A DNA stretch of 64,000 nt, from the NCBI GenBank assembly GCA_051881075.1, contig JBJEPE010000081.1, positions 55,098-119,097 of the forward strand, given 5' to 3'. Made by a program: the position numbers and the translations under genes. Positions 1 through 8,596 of the stretch are shown one piece after another. Origin of the DNA: RUG14223 sp051881075 (GTDB taxonomy: Bacteria > Bacillota > Clostridia > Oscillospirales > Acutalibacteraceae). How positions within the stretch are numbered: the stretch's first letter is position 1; each line of letters opens with the position of its first letter. The notes beneath the pieces were generated by a model. The model searched no databases. It had not been told where the DNA came from and worked only from the letters and a program-made list of their open reading frames with translations.

Positions 1-1
1 C

Positions 2-841
2 AGAATCACCGTACCGCAAAAAGGCGATCAGGCAAAGCTTGTGGATATGTGCAGAACCAACGCAGCAGAAAGATTGGCTCAGAGTAAGGGCAGTACCGTA
101 AGGGAAACCTCAGCTCTGGACGAGCTTGCACAGCTTTTGGGACTTGACAGACCACCCGAATATATAGAGTCGTATGATATATCAAATACCGGCGGTAGTG
201 AGAATGTTGCCGGAATGATTGTTTTTAAGGACGGCAGACCGTATAAGTCCGCATACCGTAAGTTTATGATAAAGGGCTTTGAGGGACAGGACGACTATGC
301 CTCTATGAACGAGGTGCTTTCAAGGCGATTTGATGAGTATGAAAAGAACAAGGACAGCGGAGAGGGCTTTGGCAGATTGCCTGACCTTATTTTGCTGGAC
401 GGCGGCAAAGGACAGGTATCTGCGGTAGAGCCGATATTACGGGAAAGAGGACTTAATATACCGCTTTTCGGCATGGTAAAGGATGATAAGCACCGTACAC
501 GAGCCATTACGGGTGACGGCGGAGAGATAGCGATAAGCTCTAAACGCAGAGTGTTCACACTTGTATCTGCTATACAGGATGAGGTACACCGCTTTGCCAT
601 AGGATATCACAGACAGAAGAGAAAGAACAATACAATAAGGTCAACGCTTACTGATATTCCCGGTATAGGAGCATCAAGGGCTGCGGCACTTTTAAAACAC
701 TTTAAAACGGTTAAGCGTGTCAGCGAGGCAGATTTAGCAGAGCTTGAAAATGCGCCTACAATGAATAAGCCTGCCGCACAGGCGGTGTATAACTACTTCA
801 GAGGTATCACACATTCATCTGACGTACAGTCTGATACTTAA
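2..841 (+). CDS. uvrC: UvrABC system protein C, C-terminal part (5' end outside window)
   Basis: UvrC makes the dual incisions around bulky lesions in nucleotide excision repair, acting with UvrA and UvrB. The reading frame is open from base 2, so only about the last 279 codons of a protein usually near 600 residues are present. Visible parts are the RNase H-like endonuclease domain, with the SYDISN block near base 172 and LLDGGKGQ near base 400, which carry catalytic aspartates in this family, the FAIGYHRQKR block near base 595, and a C-terminal helix-hairpin-helix pair (DIPGIGASRAAALL, about 650-700). The GIY-YIG domain must lie upstream. The gene ends in TAA at 841 and is followed by about 200 bases holding the rsmD promoter. 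Identification is firm from the motif order. Confidence 0.96.
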   Translation, partial: RITVPQKGDQAKLVDMCRTNAAERLAQSKGSTVRETSALDELAQLLGLDRPPEYIESYDISNTGGSENVAGMIVFKDGRPYKSAYRKFMIKGFEGQDDYASMNEVLSRRFDEYEKNKDSGEGFGRLPDLILLDGGKGQVSAVEPILRERGLNIPLFGMVKDDKHRTRAITGDGGEIAISSKRRVFTLVSAIQDEVHRFAIGYHRQKRKNNTIRSTLTDIPGIGASRAAALLKHFKTVKRVSEADLAELENAPTMNKPAAQAVYNYFRGITHSSDVQSDT

Positions 842-980
842 ATGTGCTTATAATATTTTTGATTAGTATTCAATACTGATATAGTGCGATGAGTTAAGTG
901 GAAATTACGCACGGTTTTTATCAAAAAACAAATAAAATGTTAATATTTACGTTTAATTTATTATAAATTGGTTAAAATAC

Positions 981-1010
981 TTGACAAAGTATCGCAAAAA
1001 ATGGGATAAT
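981..1010 (+). promoter_or_regulatory. Sigma-A-type promoter before rsmD
   Basis: TTGACA at 981-986 and GATAAT at 1005-1010 are separated by 18 bases in an AT-rich spacer, 34 bases before the rsmD start. Confidence 0.7.
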
Positions 1011-1043
1011 AACTACGAATAATTTATTACATGAGGTTAATAT

Positions 1044-1592
1044 ATGAGAGTAATCACAGGTTATGCAAGAGGCGCAAGGCTTGCGACCCTTTCAGGAGAG
1101 GATGTAAGACCTACCCCGGAAAAGGTTAAAGAGTCCATTTTCAGCGTTATACAATTTCGTATAGAAGGCAGACGTTTTCTTGATTTGTTTGCAGGCAGCG
1201 GACAAATGGGTATTGAGGCACTAAGCAGAGGTGCGGCAAAGTCTGTATTTATTGACGCTTCACGTGACTCTGTAGGAATTATCAAAAAGAACCTGCAAAC
1301 TGCCAGACTTGAAAAGGATGCTACTGTTCTTAACATAGACAGTATTGCGTTTTTAAAACAAAAAAATGAAAAATTCGATATAGCTTTTTTAGATCCGCCA
1401 TACCGTACAGGACTGCTACAAAAGGCGTTACCGCTTTTACCTAAGGTTATGAACGCAGGAGGAACCATAATACTTGAGAATCCTATAGATGAAGAAATAC
1501 CGGATCAAATAGGTGAGTTCGTTCTTTACAGAACGTATAAGTTTGGCAAGATACGTGTAAGCGTATATGAAGTGCCTGAAAGTGAGGGGTGA
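1044..1592 (+). CDS. rsmD: 16S rRNA (guanine-N2)-methyltransferase RsmD
   Basis: RsmD methylates the exocyclic N2 of G966 (E. coli numbering) of 16S rRNA during small-subunit assembly, using S-adenosylmethionine. The 182-residue length is normal. It has the SAM-binding block DLFAGSGQMGIEALSRG near residues 48-64 and the catalytic DPPYRTG motif near residue 117, both typical of the family. The ATG at 1044 follows GAGGT at 1032-1036. The stop TGA at 1590-1592 lies just ahead of, or overlaps, the coaD start, so the two genes are translationally close; rsmD-coaD is a common pair in Firmicutes. Confidence 0.95.
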   Translation: MRVITGYARGARLATLSGEDVRPTPEKVKESIFSVIQFRIEGRRFLDLFAGSGQMGIEALSRGAAKSVFIDASRDSVGIIKKNLQTARLEKDATVLNIDSIAFLKQKNEKFDIAFLDPPYRTGLLQKALPLLPKVMNAGGTIILENPIDEEIPDQIGEFVLYRTYKFGKIRVSVYEVPESEG

Positions 1593-1597
1593 TTTAC

Positions 1598-2086
1598 TTG
1601 GACAGAATAGCAATTTGCCCAGGTAGCTTTGACCCCGTTACCTTCGGACATATAGATATAATCTCAAGAGCATCTAAGATGTTCGATCATGTAATAGTTG
1701 CCGTACTTGTTAATTTTTCTAAGAAAGAGCCGGGTTTTACTATAGATGAGAGGATTCATCTGTTAAAGAAAGCATTGTGTGGAATTGATAACGTTGAGGT
1801 AGTCGGCTTTGAGGGTTTGCTTGCCGACTACGCAAGGCAACGCCACGCAACCGCCATAGTTAAGGGTTTGCGTGCGGTATCCGACTTTGAGTATGAATTT
1901 CAGATGTCACTTGCCAATAAGATACTTAATCCTGAGCTTGAAACAGTATTCCTTACCGCAAGCGCACAGCATATGTATTTAAGCTCAAGCATAGTCAAGC
2001 AGGTAGCAAGCTTAGGCGGAGATATAGCAAACTTTGTTCCGGGCTGCATACTTAAAGAGGTACACGACAGGCTGTATAAGCCTTGA
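1598..2086 (+). CDS. coaD: Phosphopantetheine adenylyltransferase
   Basis: CoaD transfers AMP from ATP to 4'-phosphopantetheine to give dephospho-CoA, the penultimate step of coenzyme A synthesis. The nucleotidyltransferase signature PGSFDPVTFGH is at the N-terminus, with GLRAVSDFEYE near residue 90 and YLSSSIVKQVA near residue 127, all family hallmarks. I chose the TTG at 1598 because it follows the purine-rich AGGGG element by a normal distance and gives the usual short N-terminus (MDRIAICPGSF); a GTG at 1589, overlapping the rsmD stop, is an in-frame alternative that adds three residues. About 162 residues, as expected. It shares a transcript with rsmD and probably the next gene. Confidence 0.94.
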   Translation: MDRIAICPGSFDPVTFGHIDIISRASKMFDHVIVAVLVNFSKKEPGFTIDERIHLLKKALCGIDNVEVVGFEGLLADYARQRHATAIVKGLRAVSDFEYEFQMSLANKILNPELETVFLTASAQHMYLSSSIVKQVASLGGDIANFVPGCILKEVHDRLYKP

Positions 2087-2149
2087 TAAGGAAAAAAGGT
2101 GGCGTAACCGCCGCATAAGACAAAATACATAATTCGGGAGTGTTTAAAG

Positions 2150-2617
2150 TTGAGAATAGACGATTTAATAGATCAATTAGCCGGTATTATAGAAACAGCC
2201 CATGCTTTGCCTTTAAGCGGAGGACGTTGCCTCGTAGATGCCGAAAGCATTAGAGGGCTTATAGTTGAGATGAGAGAAAGTCTGCCTAAGGAGCTTAAGC
2301 AGGCCAGGGCTATCGTTGCCGATAGGTCAGAGATAATATCTGAGGCTAAAAAAGAGGCCGAAACAATAATTCGCTCTGCCGAGGACAGAAAGAAGGCTAT
2401 GCTCAATCAGAGCGAGTTGGTAAGGCAGGCTCAACAGCAAGCTAACGAGATAGTTTCTGATGCAAAGCAGAAATCCAGAGAAATCCGTAAGGCTTCAAAC
2501 GAATATATCGAAGATCTTATCAAGCGCACCGATGAAGCACTTTCCGCACAGCTTGCTGAGATTAAAAAGACACGCCAAAGTCTTAAGGCGACTATGCGTT
2601 CATCAAATAACAACTGA
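2150..2617 (+). CDS. Conserved coiled-coil protein of the coaD neighbourhood (ATP synthase subunit b/H-like)
   Basis: A 155-residue soluble protein with no signal peptide or membrane segment. Residues 1-60 form a conserved head (DDLIDQLAGIIETAHALP, then VDAESIRGLIVEMRESLP), and residues 65-145 are a charged, Ala/Glu/Lys/Gln-rich helix of the kind that makes automated pipelines call it an ATP synthase subunit or ATPase. No catalytic motif is visible. From memory, proteins with this head and tail commonly follow coaD in Clostridia; their function is not established. DivIVA-like scaffolding is a possibility only because of the coiled coil. The start is TTG at 2150 after a GGGAG element at about 2135. 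It is followed by two terminator-like hairpins. Confidence 0.7.
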   Translation: MRIDDLIDQLAGIIETAHALPLSGGRCLVDAESIRGLIVEMRESLPKELKQARAIVADRSEIISEAKKEAETIIRSAEDRKKAMLNQSELVRQAQQQANEIVSDAKQKSREIRKASNEYIEDLIKRTDEALSAQLAEIKKTRQSLKATMRSSNNN

Positions 2618-2659
2618 CGTCCCGCTATGTAAAATAACTTTAAAATACCGCAAAGATTT

Positions 2660-2700
2660 ATCCCTCTTTTGTCACTGCGCAAAAGGGGGATTTATAATTG
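2660..2700 (+). terminator. Terminator-like hairpin after the coaD operon
   Basis: A 12-bp stem (ATCCCTCTTTTG with CAAAAGGGGGAT, one G-T pair) at 2660-2671/2680-2691, followed by TTTATAATT. Confidence 0.65.
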
Positions 2701-2721
2701 AATAACTATTAAAGAATACGT

Positions 2722-2746
2722 GCCTCTTAACAAGGAGGCTTTTTTA
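2722..2746 (+). terminator. Second terminator in tandem
   Basis: GCCTC at 2722-2726 pairs with GAGGC at 2735-2739 and is followed directly by a run of six T. Confidence 0.65.
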
Positions 2747-2807
2747 TATTAAAGTATTATATATACATTTTTACCAAATAACGCCTTTGCTATTTTACAA
2801 AATTACC

Positions 2808-2836
2808 TTGATTTTTTACATAGAGTGCGGTATAAT
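2808..2836 (+). promoter_or_regulatory. Sigma-A-type promoter of the division/cell wall cluster
   Basis: TTGATT at 2808-2813 and TATAAT at 2831-2836 with a 17-base spacer, about 130 bases before rsmH. It lies just after the tandem terminators, so it is likely to start the cluster. No MraZ-type repeated boxes were seen. Confidence 0.75.
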
Positions 2837-2964
2837 TCTATCATTAATATGTATTTTTAATTAAAATGCGATAGGATTGTCTGTTGCAGGAAATTAACCT
2901 GAATTTTTACGGATTTTATTATTGTTGTAGTTTAAATTAAAATTACGGAAAGGCGGTTAGGATA

Positions 2965-3888
2965 ATGGAATTTTCACATATACCCGTATTGCTTGCTGAA
3001 ACCATTGACGCATTAGACATAAAGCCCAACGGGATTTATGTTGATGCTACGGCAGGTGGCGGAGGTCACTCCATGCAGATACTTAAACGCCTTACTACCG
3101 GTAAGCTTATCTCAATAGACCAAGATCCCGATGCTATAAAGACTGTTACTGAGAGATTATCTCAATTTGATGGTTCTATAATATGTCAGGCTAATTTCAC
3201 ACAAATGGCAGAGATAGTAAGAGAGCTTGGCTTTGACGGCGTTGACGGTGTGCTTATGGATATAGGAGTATCCTCCAGACAGCTTGATACCCCTGAGAGA
3301 GGCTTCTCATATCATCACAACGCACCGCTTGATATGCGTATGAGCCAGTCCGGTACATCTGCCAAAGACCTTGTAAACGGGCTGGCACATGGCGAGCTTG
3401 CACACATTTTATCCGCATACGGAGAAGAAAAGTTTGCAGGAAGAATTGCATCGGCTATAGTTAAAAAAAGAGAAATATCCCCGATAAACACTACGTTGGA
3501 GCTTGCTGAAACTGTCAGCAACGCAGTACCTGCCGCCGCCAGACGTGACGGACATCCTGCACGTAAGACGTTTCAGGCACTCAGAATAGCCGTAAACGGA
3601 GAGCTTGACTGCTTATCAAGCGCACTTGACGAAGCGTTCTCAATACTTAATACAAACGGTAGATTAGCGGTAATTACATTCCATTCCTTAGAGGACAGAA
3701 TAGTAAAGCTGAGAATGAATAAATGGTGTCAGGGCTGTACCTGCCCTAAGGATTTTCCTATTTGCGTTTGCGGCAATAAGCCAAAGGCAGAGCTTGTATC
3801 ACGCAGACCTATAGAGGCATCTGAGAAAGAGCTTGAAGAAAATCCGAGAAGCAGAAGTGCAAGACTGAGAGTATGCAAAAAGCTTTAA
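2965..3888 (+). CDS. rsmH: 16S rRNA (cytosine-N4)-methyltransferase RsmH (MraW)
   Basis: RsmH methylates N4 of C1402 in 16S rRNA. At 307 residues it has the standard length. The N-terminal FSHIPVLLAETIDAL, the SAM-binding VDATAGGGGHS near residue 27, the GVLMDIGVSSRQLD block near residue 95 and the FHSLEDRIVK block near residue 235 are diagnostic. ATG 2965 follows GGAAAGGCGG. It opens the division cluster here; the usual first gene, mraZ, is absent between the promoter and rsmH. Four Cys around residues 252-268 (CQGCTCPKDFPIC) match the zinc-like cluster seen in many RsmH proteins of Firmicutes. Confidence 0.96.
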   Translation: MEFSHIPVLLAETIDALDIKPNGIYVDATAGGGGHSMQILKRLTTGKLISIDQDPDAIKTVTERLSQFDGSIICQANFTQMAEIVRELGFDGVDGVLMDIGVSSRQLDTPERGFSYHHNAPLDMRMSQSGTSAKDLVNGLAHGELAHILSAYGEEKFAGRIASAIVKKREISPINTTLELAETVSNAVPAAARRDGHPARKTFQALRIAVNGELDCLSSALDEAFSILNTNGRLAVITFHSLEDRIVKLRMNKWCQGCTCPKDFPICVCGNKPKAELVSRRPIEASEKELEENPRSRSARLRVCKKL

Positions 3889-3984
3889 TAATTGATTTAT
3901 GATTATATACGGTGAGTATTGAATATAATTAACTGCTTATTGCAGATAGATGTATATATCTGCATACGATAGGAGGTTACATAT

Positions 3985-4470
3985 ATGAGCAGTAAGAAGC
4001 TTAATTATGATTTCTCAATGTTTGAGGAAAAGACCGAAAGACAAAAAGCGGTAGAAAAATATAAAAACAATATGACTAAAAATTCCGAGCAACCTAAAAA
4101 GAAGCGTAAGCATAATTTCTTTTTGATCTTTTTTGCAGTAATTATAGGCGGCTTGGCAACGTCGGTTGTCGCCTTTATGATAAGCGGTCAGGTAAAACTT
4201 ACTGAGCTTAATCAGCAGATAATAGAGGCACAGCAGGAGCTTGACGAGGCTAAGAGCGTATATACCCAGATGCAGATGAGAATAGATGCTAAATTTACTG
4301 CCGATTTTATAAGTAATTATGCCGTTACTGAGCTTAATATGGTTAAGTCGGATGATTTTCAAAAGACCTATATCAAGCTTTCTGAGGGTGATAAGGTTCA
4401 GATATTAAAGCGTGATGAAGATAGTATTATACAGTCACTTGTTAATGCCATATCAGATATATGGTCATAA
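3985..4470 (+). CDS. ftsL: Cell division protein FtsL-like
   Basis: A 161-residue bitopic membrane protein: a basic cytoplasmic N-terminus (1-45), one membrane helix (about 46-66, FFLIFFAVIIGGLATSVVAF) and an extracellular heptad-rich segment (70-100). This topology and the position between rsmH and the septal penicillin-binding protein are those of FtsL, which bridges FtsQ/DivIC to FtsW and its transpeptidase. FtsL is poorly conserved in sequence, so the call rests on topology and gene order. ATG 3985 follows AGGAGG at 3971-3976. The C-terminal 60 residues are longer than in B. subtilis FtsL. Confidence 0.75.
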   Translation: MSSKKLNYDFSMFEEKTERQKAVEKYKNNMTKNSEQPKKKRKHNFFLIFFAVIIGGLATSVVAFMISGQVKLTELNQQIIEAQQELDEAKSVYTQMQMRIDAKFTADFISNYAVTELNMVKSDDFQKTYIKLSEGDKVQILKRDEDSIIQSLVNAISDIWS

Positions 4471-4612
4471 ATATGAGTGTAGATTTATGTGCGTAATTTG
4501 TCATAAAGCATATTAATCTACAGTATAATTATGTATGAATAGCGCTACTGATATATGATAGTATATATCATCAGCCGTGTTTAAAATCAGAAGGTTAGGA
4601 GAGTGTGGAGTA

Positions 4613-6865
4613 ATGTCAAAGGGACCTACTGTAAGATTGCACAGGCGTTCAAACATTGTGCTTGTGCTTATACTATTATTTGGCTTTGGTGCGGTAATTT
4701 TCAGACTAGCCGATCTTATTCTTATTCAAGGCGATTATTTACAACAAAAGGCTGTTGACCAACAGCTTAGCGATACAAAGATATCAGCTCAAAGAGGTAC
4801 TATATATGATGCAACCGGTAAAGTAATGGCAAAGAGTGCCTCGGTATGGAGAGTGGTACTGGTTCCAAAGTACTTTGAGAATGACGATGAAAGATTGATA
4901 GTTTCAAAGGGCCTTGCAGAGATATTGCAGATCAGCGAAGAGGATATCTACGAAAAAGCACAAATAAAGACATATTATGCAGAGATAAAGCGTAAGGTAG
5001 AAAGCGATGTACGTGATAAGGTACTTGAATTTATAGATGAACTTAAGGAAAAGTATAATATAACAAAAGTAATAAGTCTTGTTCCCGATTATAAAAGATA
5101 TTATCCTATGGGAGATGTAGCCTCGGTTGTCTTGGGCTTTACCGGCAGTGACGACCAGGGCCTTGAGGGTATTGAGTATCAGTATGACGATTACCTGACC
5201 GGTGTACCGGGCAGAATGATAACGGCAATAAATGCTCTTGGCACCGATATGCCGTTTGAATATCAGCAGATGGTAGAGGCGAAGCAGGGCAATGACCTGA
5301 CACTCACTATAGACAGCACAGTACAACAGATACTTGAAAAAAATCTTGAAAAGGGCATCGCAGATTTTGAGATATATAACCGTGCCGTTGCTATAATGAT
5401 TAACGTAAACACGGGTGCGGTTTTAGGCATGGCTGTTGAGGACGGATACGACCTTAATAATCCGTTTGAAATATCGGACGAAAAGGTTAAAAAGGCTATC
5501 GCACAGCTTGCTGAGGATAAGCAGCAGCAGGCACTAAGCAACGCTATAACAGCACAATGGAGGAACAAAGCCATAGGCGATACATACTATCCCGGCTCGG
5601 TATTTAAGGTTTGTACCGCAGCTATGGCTCTGGAAGAAGGCGTTGTTGATCTCAGTTCTACATTTACCTGTACAGGTAGCTATGTTCCGTACGAGGGTGT
5701 AGGTGCTATCGGTTGTCACAACAATGCTGGCCACGGAACCCAGACATTTGCACAGGCATTGTGTAATTCATGCAACCCTGCATTTATGATGATAGGACAG
5801 CGTGTCGGTGAGAAAAAATTTTATGAATACTATAAGGCTTTCGGTTTTTCCGAAAAGACAGGAATAGATATTCCGGGTGAGGCAGAGGATATCTTCTTTG
5901 ACCAAGAAGGCATAGAGGGTAATATGTGGCCTACCGACCTTGCGGTTGCTTCCTTCGGTCAGAACTTTGCCATTACGCCTTTGCAGATGGTAATGGCAAT
6001 GTCGTCAATAGCAAACGGCGGTAAGCTGCTTAAGCCGTATCTTGTTTCACAAATATCCGACAGTGACGGCAATGTTATAAAGACTACAGAGCCTACGGTA
6101 AAGCGCCAGGTTATATCTAAGGAAACCTCCGATACAATGCGTGAGATATTGGAGCAGAATGCCATAAGCGGCTCCGGCAAAAACGGATATGTAGCAGGAT
6201 ATAGAATAGCAGGTAAAACAGGTACCACAGAAAAGAAGATAGACCTTGACGGTGACGGAAATGATGACTATATTTCATCATATTGCGGATTTGCTCCGGC
6301 AGATAATCCACAGGTTGCCCTTATAGTTTACTTTGATACACCGCTCGGAGATTATTATTACGGCAGTCAGGTTGCCGCTCCGGTATTCGCTTCTATGATG
6401 AAAGAAATTCTACCGTATTTGGGCGTTGAAACACAATATACAGATGAAGAGCTGGAGAAGCTGGATGTTACAACGGAAAGTTATATAAGCAAGAGCGTAA
6501 GCGCAGCAGAAAGTGCTATAGAGAATGCAGGTATGAAGTCTATAGTTTACGGCAACGGAGATAAGGTTATCGCACAAGTGCCTGAGGCAGGAGCTAAGAT
6601 CCCCGACGGCGGTACGATTGTATTATATACAGACGAAAAGAGTACGGACGCTAAGGTCATTGTACCGGATCTCACAAATCTTACAATGGCAGAGGCCAAC
6701 AGAAAGGCTGCTGCGGCAAATCTTAATATCAGCATATCGGGTGCAAGCTCCTCAAGCGAGCTGCTGTCCGTATCGCAGGATATTGAGCCGGGTGCGCAGG
6801 TAAGTCCGGGTACTGTTATAACCGTTCAGTTCAGAACGAACAGCGGCGATGATCTTGTTCTATAA
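4613..6865 (+). CDS. Septal/spore class B penicillin-binding protein with two PASTA domains (PBP2B/SpoVD type)
   Basis: A peptidoglycan transpeptidase that cross-links septal wall as partner of FtsW. It has an N-terminal membrane anchor (about 13-35), a dimerisation/pedestal region, a transpeptidase domain with the three penicilloyl-serine motifs S329-V-F-K332, S386-C-N388 and K535-T-G537, then two PASTA repeats (about 610-680 and 681-745). I chose ATG 4613, with TTAGGAGAG ahead of it, over an in-frame GTG at 4577 that would add 12 residues. 750 residues. PBP2B (vegetative division) and SpoVD (spore cortex) cannot be separated by reading; no second paralogue lies in this window. Confidence 0.93.
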   Translation: MSKGPTVRLHRRSNIVLVLILLFGFGAVIFRLADLILIQGDYLQQKAVDQQLSDTKISAQRGTIYDATGKVMAKSASVWRVVLVPKYFENDDERLIVSKGLAEILQISEEDIYEKAQIKTYYAEIKRKVESDVRDKVLEFIDELKEKYNITKVISLVPDYKRYYPMGDVASVVLGFTGSDDQGLEGIEYQYDDYLTGVPGRMITAINALGTDMPFEYQQMVEAKQGNDLTLTIDSTVQQILEKNLEKGIADFEIYNRAVAIMINVNTGAVLGMAVEDGYDLNNPFEISDEKVKKAIAQLAEDKQQQALSNAITAQWRNKAIGDTYYPGSVFKVCTAAMALEEGVVDLSSTFTCTGSYVPYEGVGAIGCHNNAGHGTQTFAQALCNSCNPAFMMIGQRVGEKKFYEYYKAFGFSEKTGIDIPGEAEDIFFDQEGIEGNMWPTDLAVASFGQNFAITPLQMVMAMSSIANGGKLLKPYLVSQISDSDGNVIKTTEPTVKRQVISKETSDTMREILEQNAISGSGKNGYVAGYRIAGKTGTTEKKIDLDGDGNDDYISSYCGFAPADNPQVALIVYFDTPLGDYYYGSQVAAPVFASMMKEILPYLGVETQYTDEELEKLDVTTESYISKSVSAAESAIENAGMKSIVYGNGDKVIAQVPEAGAKIPDGGTIVLYTDEKSTDAKVIVPDLTNLTMAEANRKAAAANLNISISGASSSSELLSVSQDIEPGAQVSPGTVITVQFRTNSGDDLVL

Positions 6866-6885
6866 TGTAAACGGAGGAATGTAGC

Positions 6886-7368
6886 TTGTCAGCAAAAAAA
6901 ATAGCTGTTATTAAGGGCGAAAGGGCGGAAACAGTTCGCCAAGAGCTTGAAAGGATACTGAAAAACAGCGGACTTGATGAGTACCTAGTCACAGCGGCGG
7001 ACTATAAGTCATGTGACGGATATTCATACAAAATACTCGGTTTATCGGGTGGAGGAGCAAAATTCGACAGGAATGAAGAATACAATACGGTGGTGCGTCC
7101 GTATAATGTCGAAAAACCGCCGATAAAATCGGATTTGCTGATAAGCTATGATACTGATAATGACTCGGCGGACATAACCGCTAAAAATGTAAGATACATT
7201 GATGACCAAGTTGTTTTTGAGCTTTTAGGCACAGCAATAATAGGTAGAATAAAGCTTAAGTACAGCAGTGATAACGCTGTAAAGGATGCGCTTCTGCTGG
7301 CAGGTATTATGCTTAATGCCGGTATCCCCTTACGGGAAGTGACAGCCTCATTCGTAGCCTTAGATTAA
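6886..7368 (+). CDS. Mur-ligase-like fragment (resembles end of MurE/MurF central domain, no ATP loop)
   Basis: A 160-residue protein between the PBP and mraY, where murE and murF usually sit. Its second half reads like the end of a Mur ligase central domain: SADITAKNVR (residues 94-103), a beta segment, then NAVKDALLLAGIMLNAGIPLREV (about 129-151), which matches the pattern NAL-AAAxAxxLGIPLxxI of that family. The P-loop GTxGKT motif and the C-terminal ligase domain are missing, so it cannot be a working ligase. The reading frame is intact and starts with TTG 6886 eight bases after CGGAGG, so it is probably expressed rather than decayed. The function is unknown; a substrate-sensing or scaffold role is conjecture. 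Confidence 0.6.
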   Translation: MSAKKIAVIKGERAETVRQELERILKNSGLDEYLVTAADYKSCDGYSYKILGLSGGGAKFDRNEEYNTVVRPYNVEKPPIKSDLLISYDTDNDSADITAKNVRYIDDQVVFELLGTAIIGRIKLKYSSDNAVKDALLLAGIMLNAGIPLREVTASFVALD

Positions 7369-7405
7369 GGTGTTTTGGTGCGATAAAGCGTGAAGTGTGC
7401 ATTAC

Positions 7406-7434
7406 TTGCAATTTGTGAATTAATGCTGTATAAT
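7406..7434 (+). promoter_or_regulatory. Sigma-A-type promoter before mraY
   Basis: TTGCAA 7406-7411 and TATAAT 7429-7434, spacer exactly 17, about 100 bases before mraY. It gives mraY-ftsW-murG-murA-ftsQ an internal start. Confidence 0.75.
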
Positions 7435-7535
7435 ATATTAATATCTTTTTGACAAATAATTAACTGCAAATCAATAAGTCGCAGATTTATGAAAACCTGC
7501 GATAAAAGCTATGGAAATTGAAAGGTTGGATCTTT

Positions 7536-8555
7536 ATGACAGGAATATGGACTTTGATTGCCTCGTTCTCATCATTTTTTATTACGATGATACTCGGAAT
7601 TTGGATGATCCCGTTTTTAAGAAAGATCAAGTACGGTCAGACTATACTGGAGATAGGACCCTCTTGGCATAAAAGCAAGGAGGGAACACCTACAATGGGC
7701 GGCATCATGTTCATTATAGGTATTCTGGTGTCAGCTATTGTGTGTGTTTTGCTTTTCTATTCAACACATTCTGTTGACTTGGATCTTAACGTATCAAAAG
7801 ATACTACCGTGCGTATTTTTGCCGGCTTGGGCATGGCGTTTTTGTATGGACTGGTAGGCTTTATAGACGACTATATCAAAGTTGTTAAAAAGCGTAATCT
7901 GGGACTTAAGGCTATGCAGAAGCTTGTGCTTCAATTCTCGGTAGCCATAGCATATCTTGCAGTTATCAAATATGTAGGAGGAGCAAGCTCCGAAACAATA
8001 ATACCGTTTATAGGTTCAATAGACCTTGGTATATTCTACTGGATAATATCCGCCATTGTTATTGTCGGTATGGTCAATGCCGTAAACCTCAGCGACGGTA
8101 TAGACGGACTTAACGGATCTATAACGTTCTTTGCGGCAGTGGCGCTTATGACTATAGCAAGCTTTATATGTATGTCTGATATAAGCATTATGTCCGGCGC
8201 ACTTGCAGGCGGATGCTTAGGATTTTTGATTTGGAACTTTCACCCTGCAAGAGTGTTTATGGGCGATACAGGCTCGCTCTTCCTCGGCGGTATGGTATGT
8301 GCCGTTACATATGCACTTAATATGCCGATACTCATGCTGCTTGTAGGTATTATGTATCTTGTAGAGATGTTCTCGGTTATTTTGCAGGTAACATACTTTA
8401 AAGCCACTAAGGGAAAAAGATTGTTCAGAATGAGCCCTATTCATCATCACTTTGAATTGGGCGGTTGGTCAGAGATAAAGATAACGGTGGTATTCAGTGC
8501 CGTTACCATACTTATGGGAGTAGCCGCATTGTTTATAGTTAAATACGGCGTGTGA
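7536..8555 (+). CDS. mraY: Phospho-N-acetylmuramoyl-pentapeptide transferase
   Basis: MraY transfers phospho-MurNAc-pentapeptide from UDP to undecaprenyl phosphate, forming lipid I at the inner face of the membrane. About ten hydrophobic helices are visible, with the family motifs GFIDDYIKV, NAVNLSDGIDGLNG, FMGDTGSLFLGG and the His-rich SPIHHHFELGGW loop. I chose ATG 7536, preceded by AAAGG at 7521-7525, rather than the in-frame TTG at 7518. 339 residues, normal length. It has its own promoter and is followed by ftsW after about 40 bases. Confidence 0.96.
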   Translation: MTGIWTLIASFSSFFITMILGIWMIPFLRKIKYGQTILEIGPSWHKSKEGTPTMGGIMFIIGILVSAIVCVLLFYSTHSVDLDLNVSKDTTVRIFAGLGMAFLYGLVGFIDDYIKVVKKRNLGLKAMQKLVLQFSVAIAYLAVIKYVGGASSETIIPFIGSIDLGIFYWIISAIVIVGMVNAVNLSDGIDGLNGSITFFAAVALMTIASFICMSDISIMSGALAGGCLGFLIWNFHPARVFMGDTGSLFLGGMVCAVTYALNMPILMLLVGIMYLVEMFSVILQVTYFKATKGKRLFRMSPIHHHFELGGWSEIKITVVFSAVTILMGVAALFIVKYGV

Positions 8556-8596
8556 TCTAATCATAAATAAATCTTAACGTTTGGAGGTCAGTATAA

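Noticed and set aside
1589..2086. GTG 1589 as coaD start
   Set aside because: TTG 1598 has better ribosome site spacing and gives the conserved N-terminus, though 1589 is not excluded.
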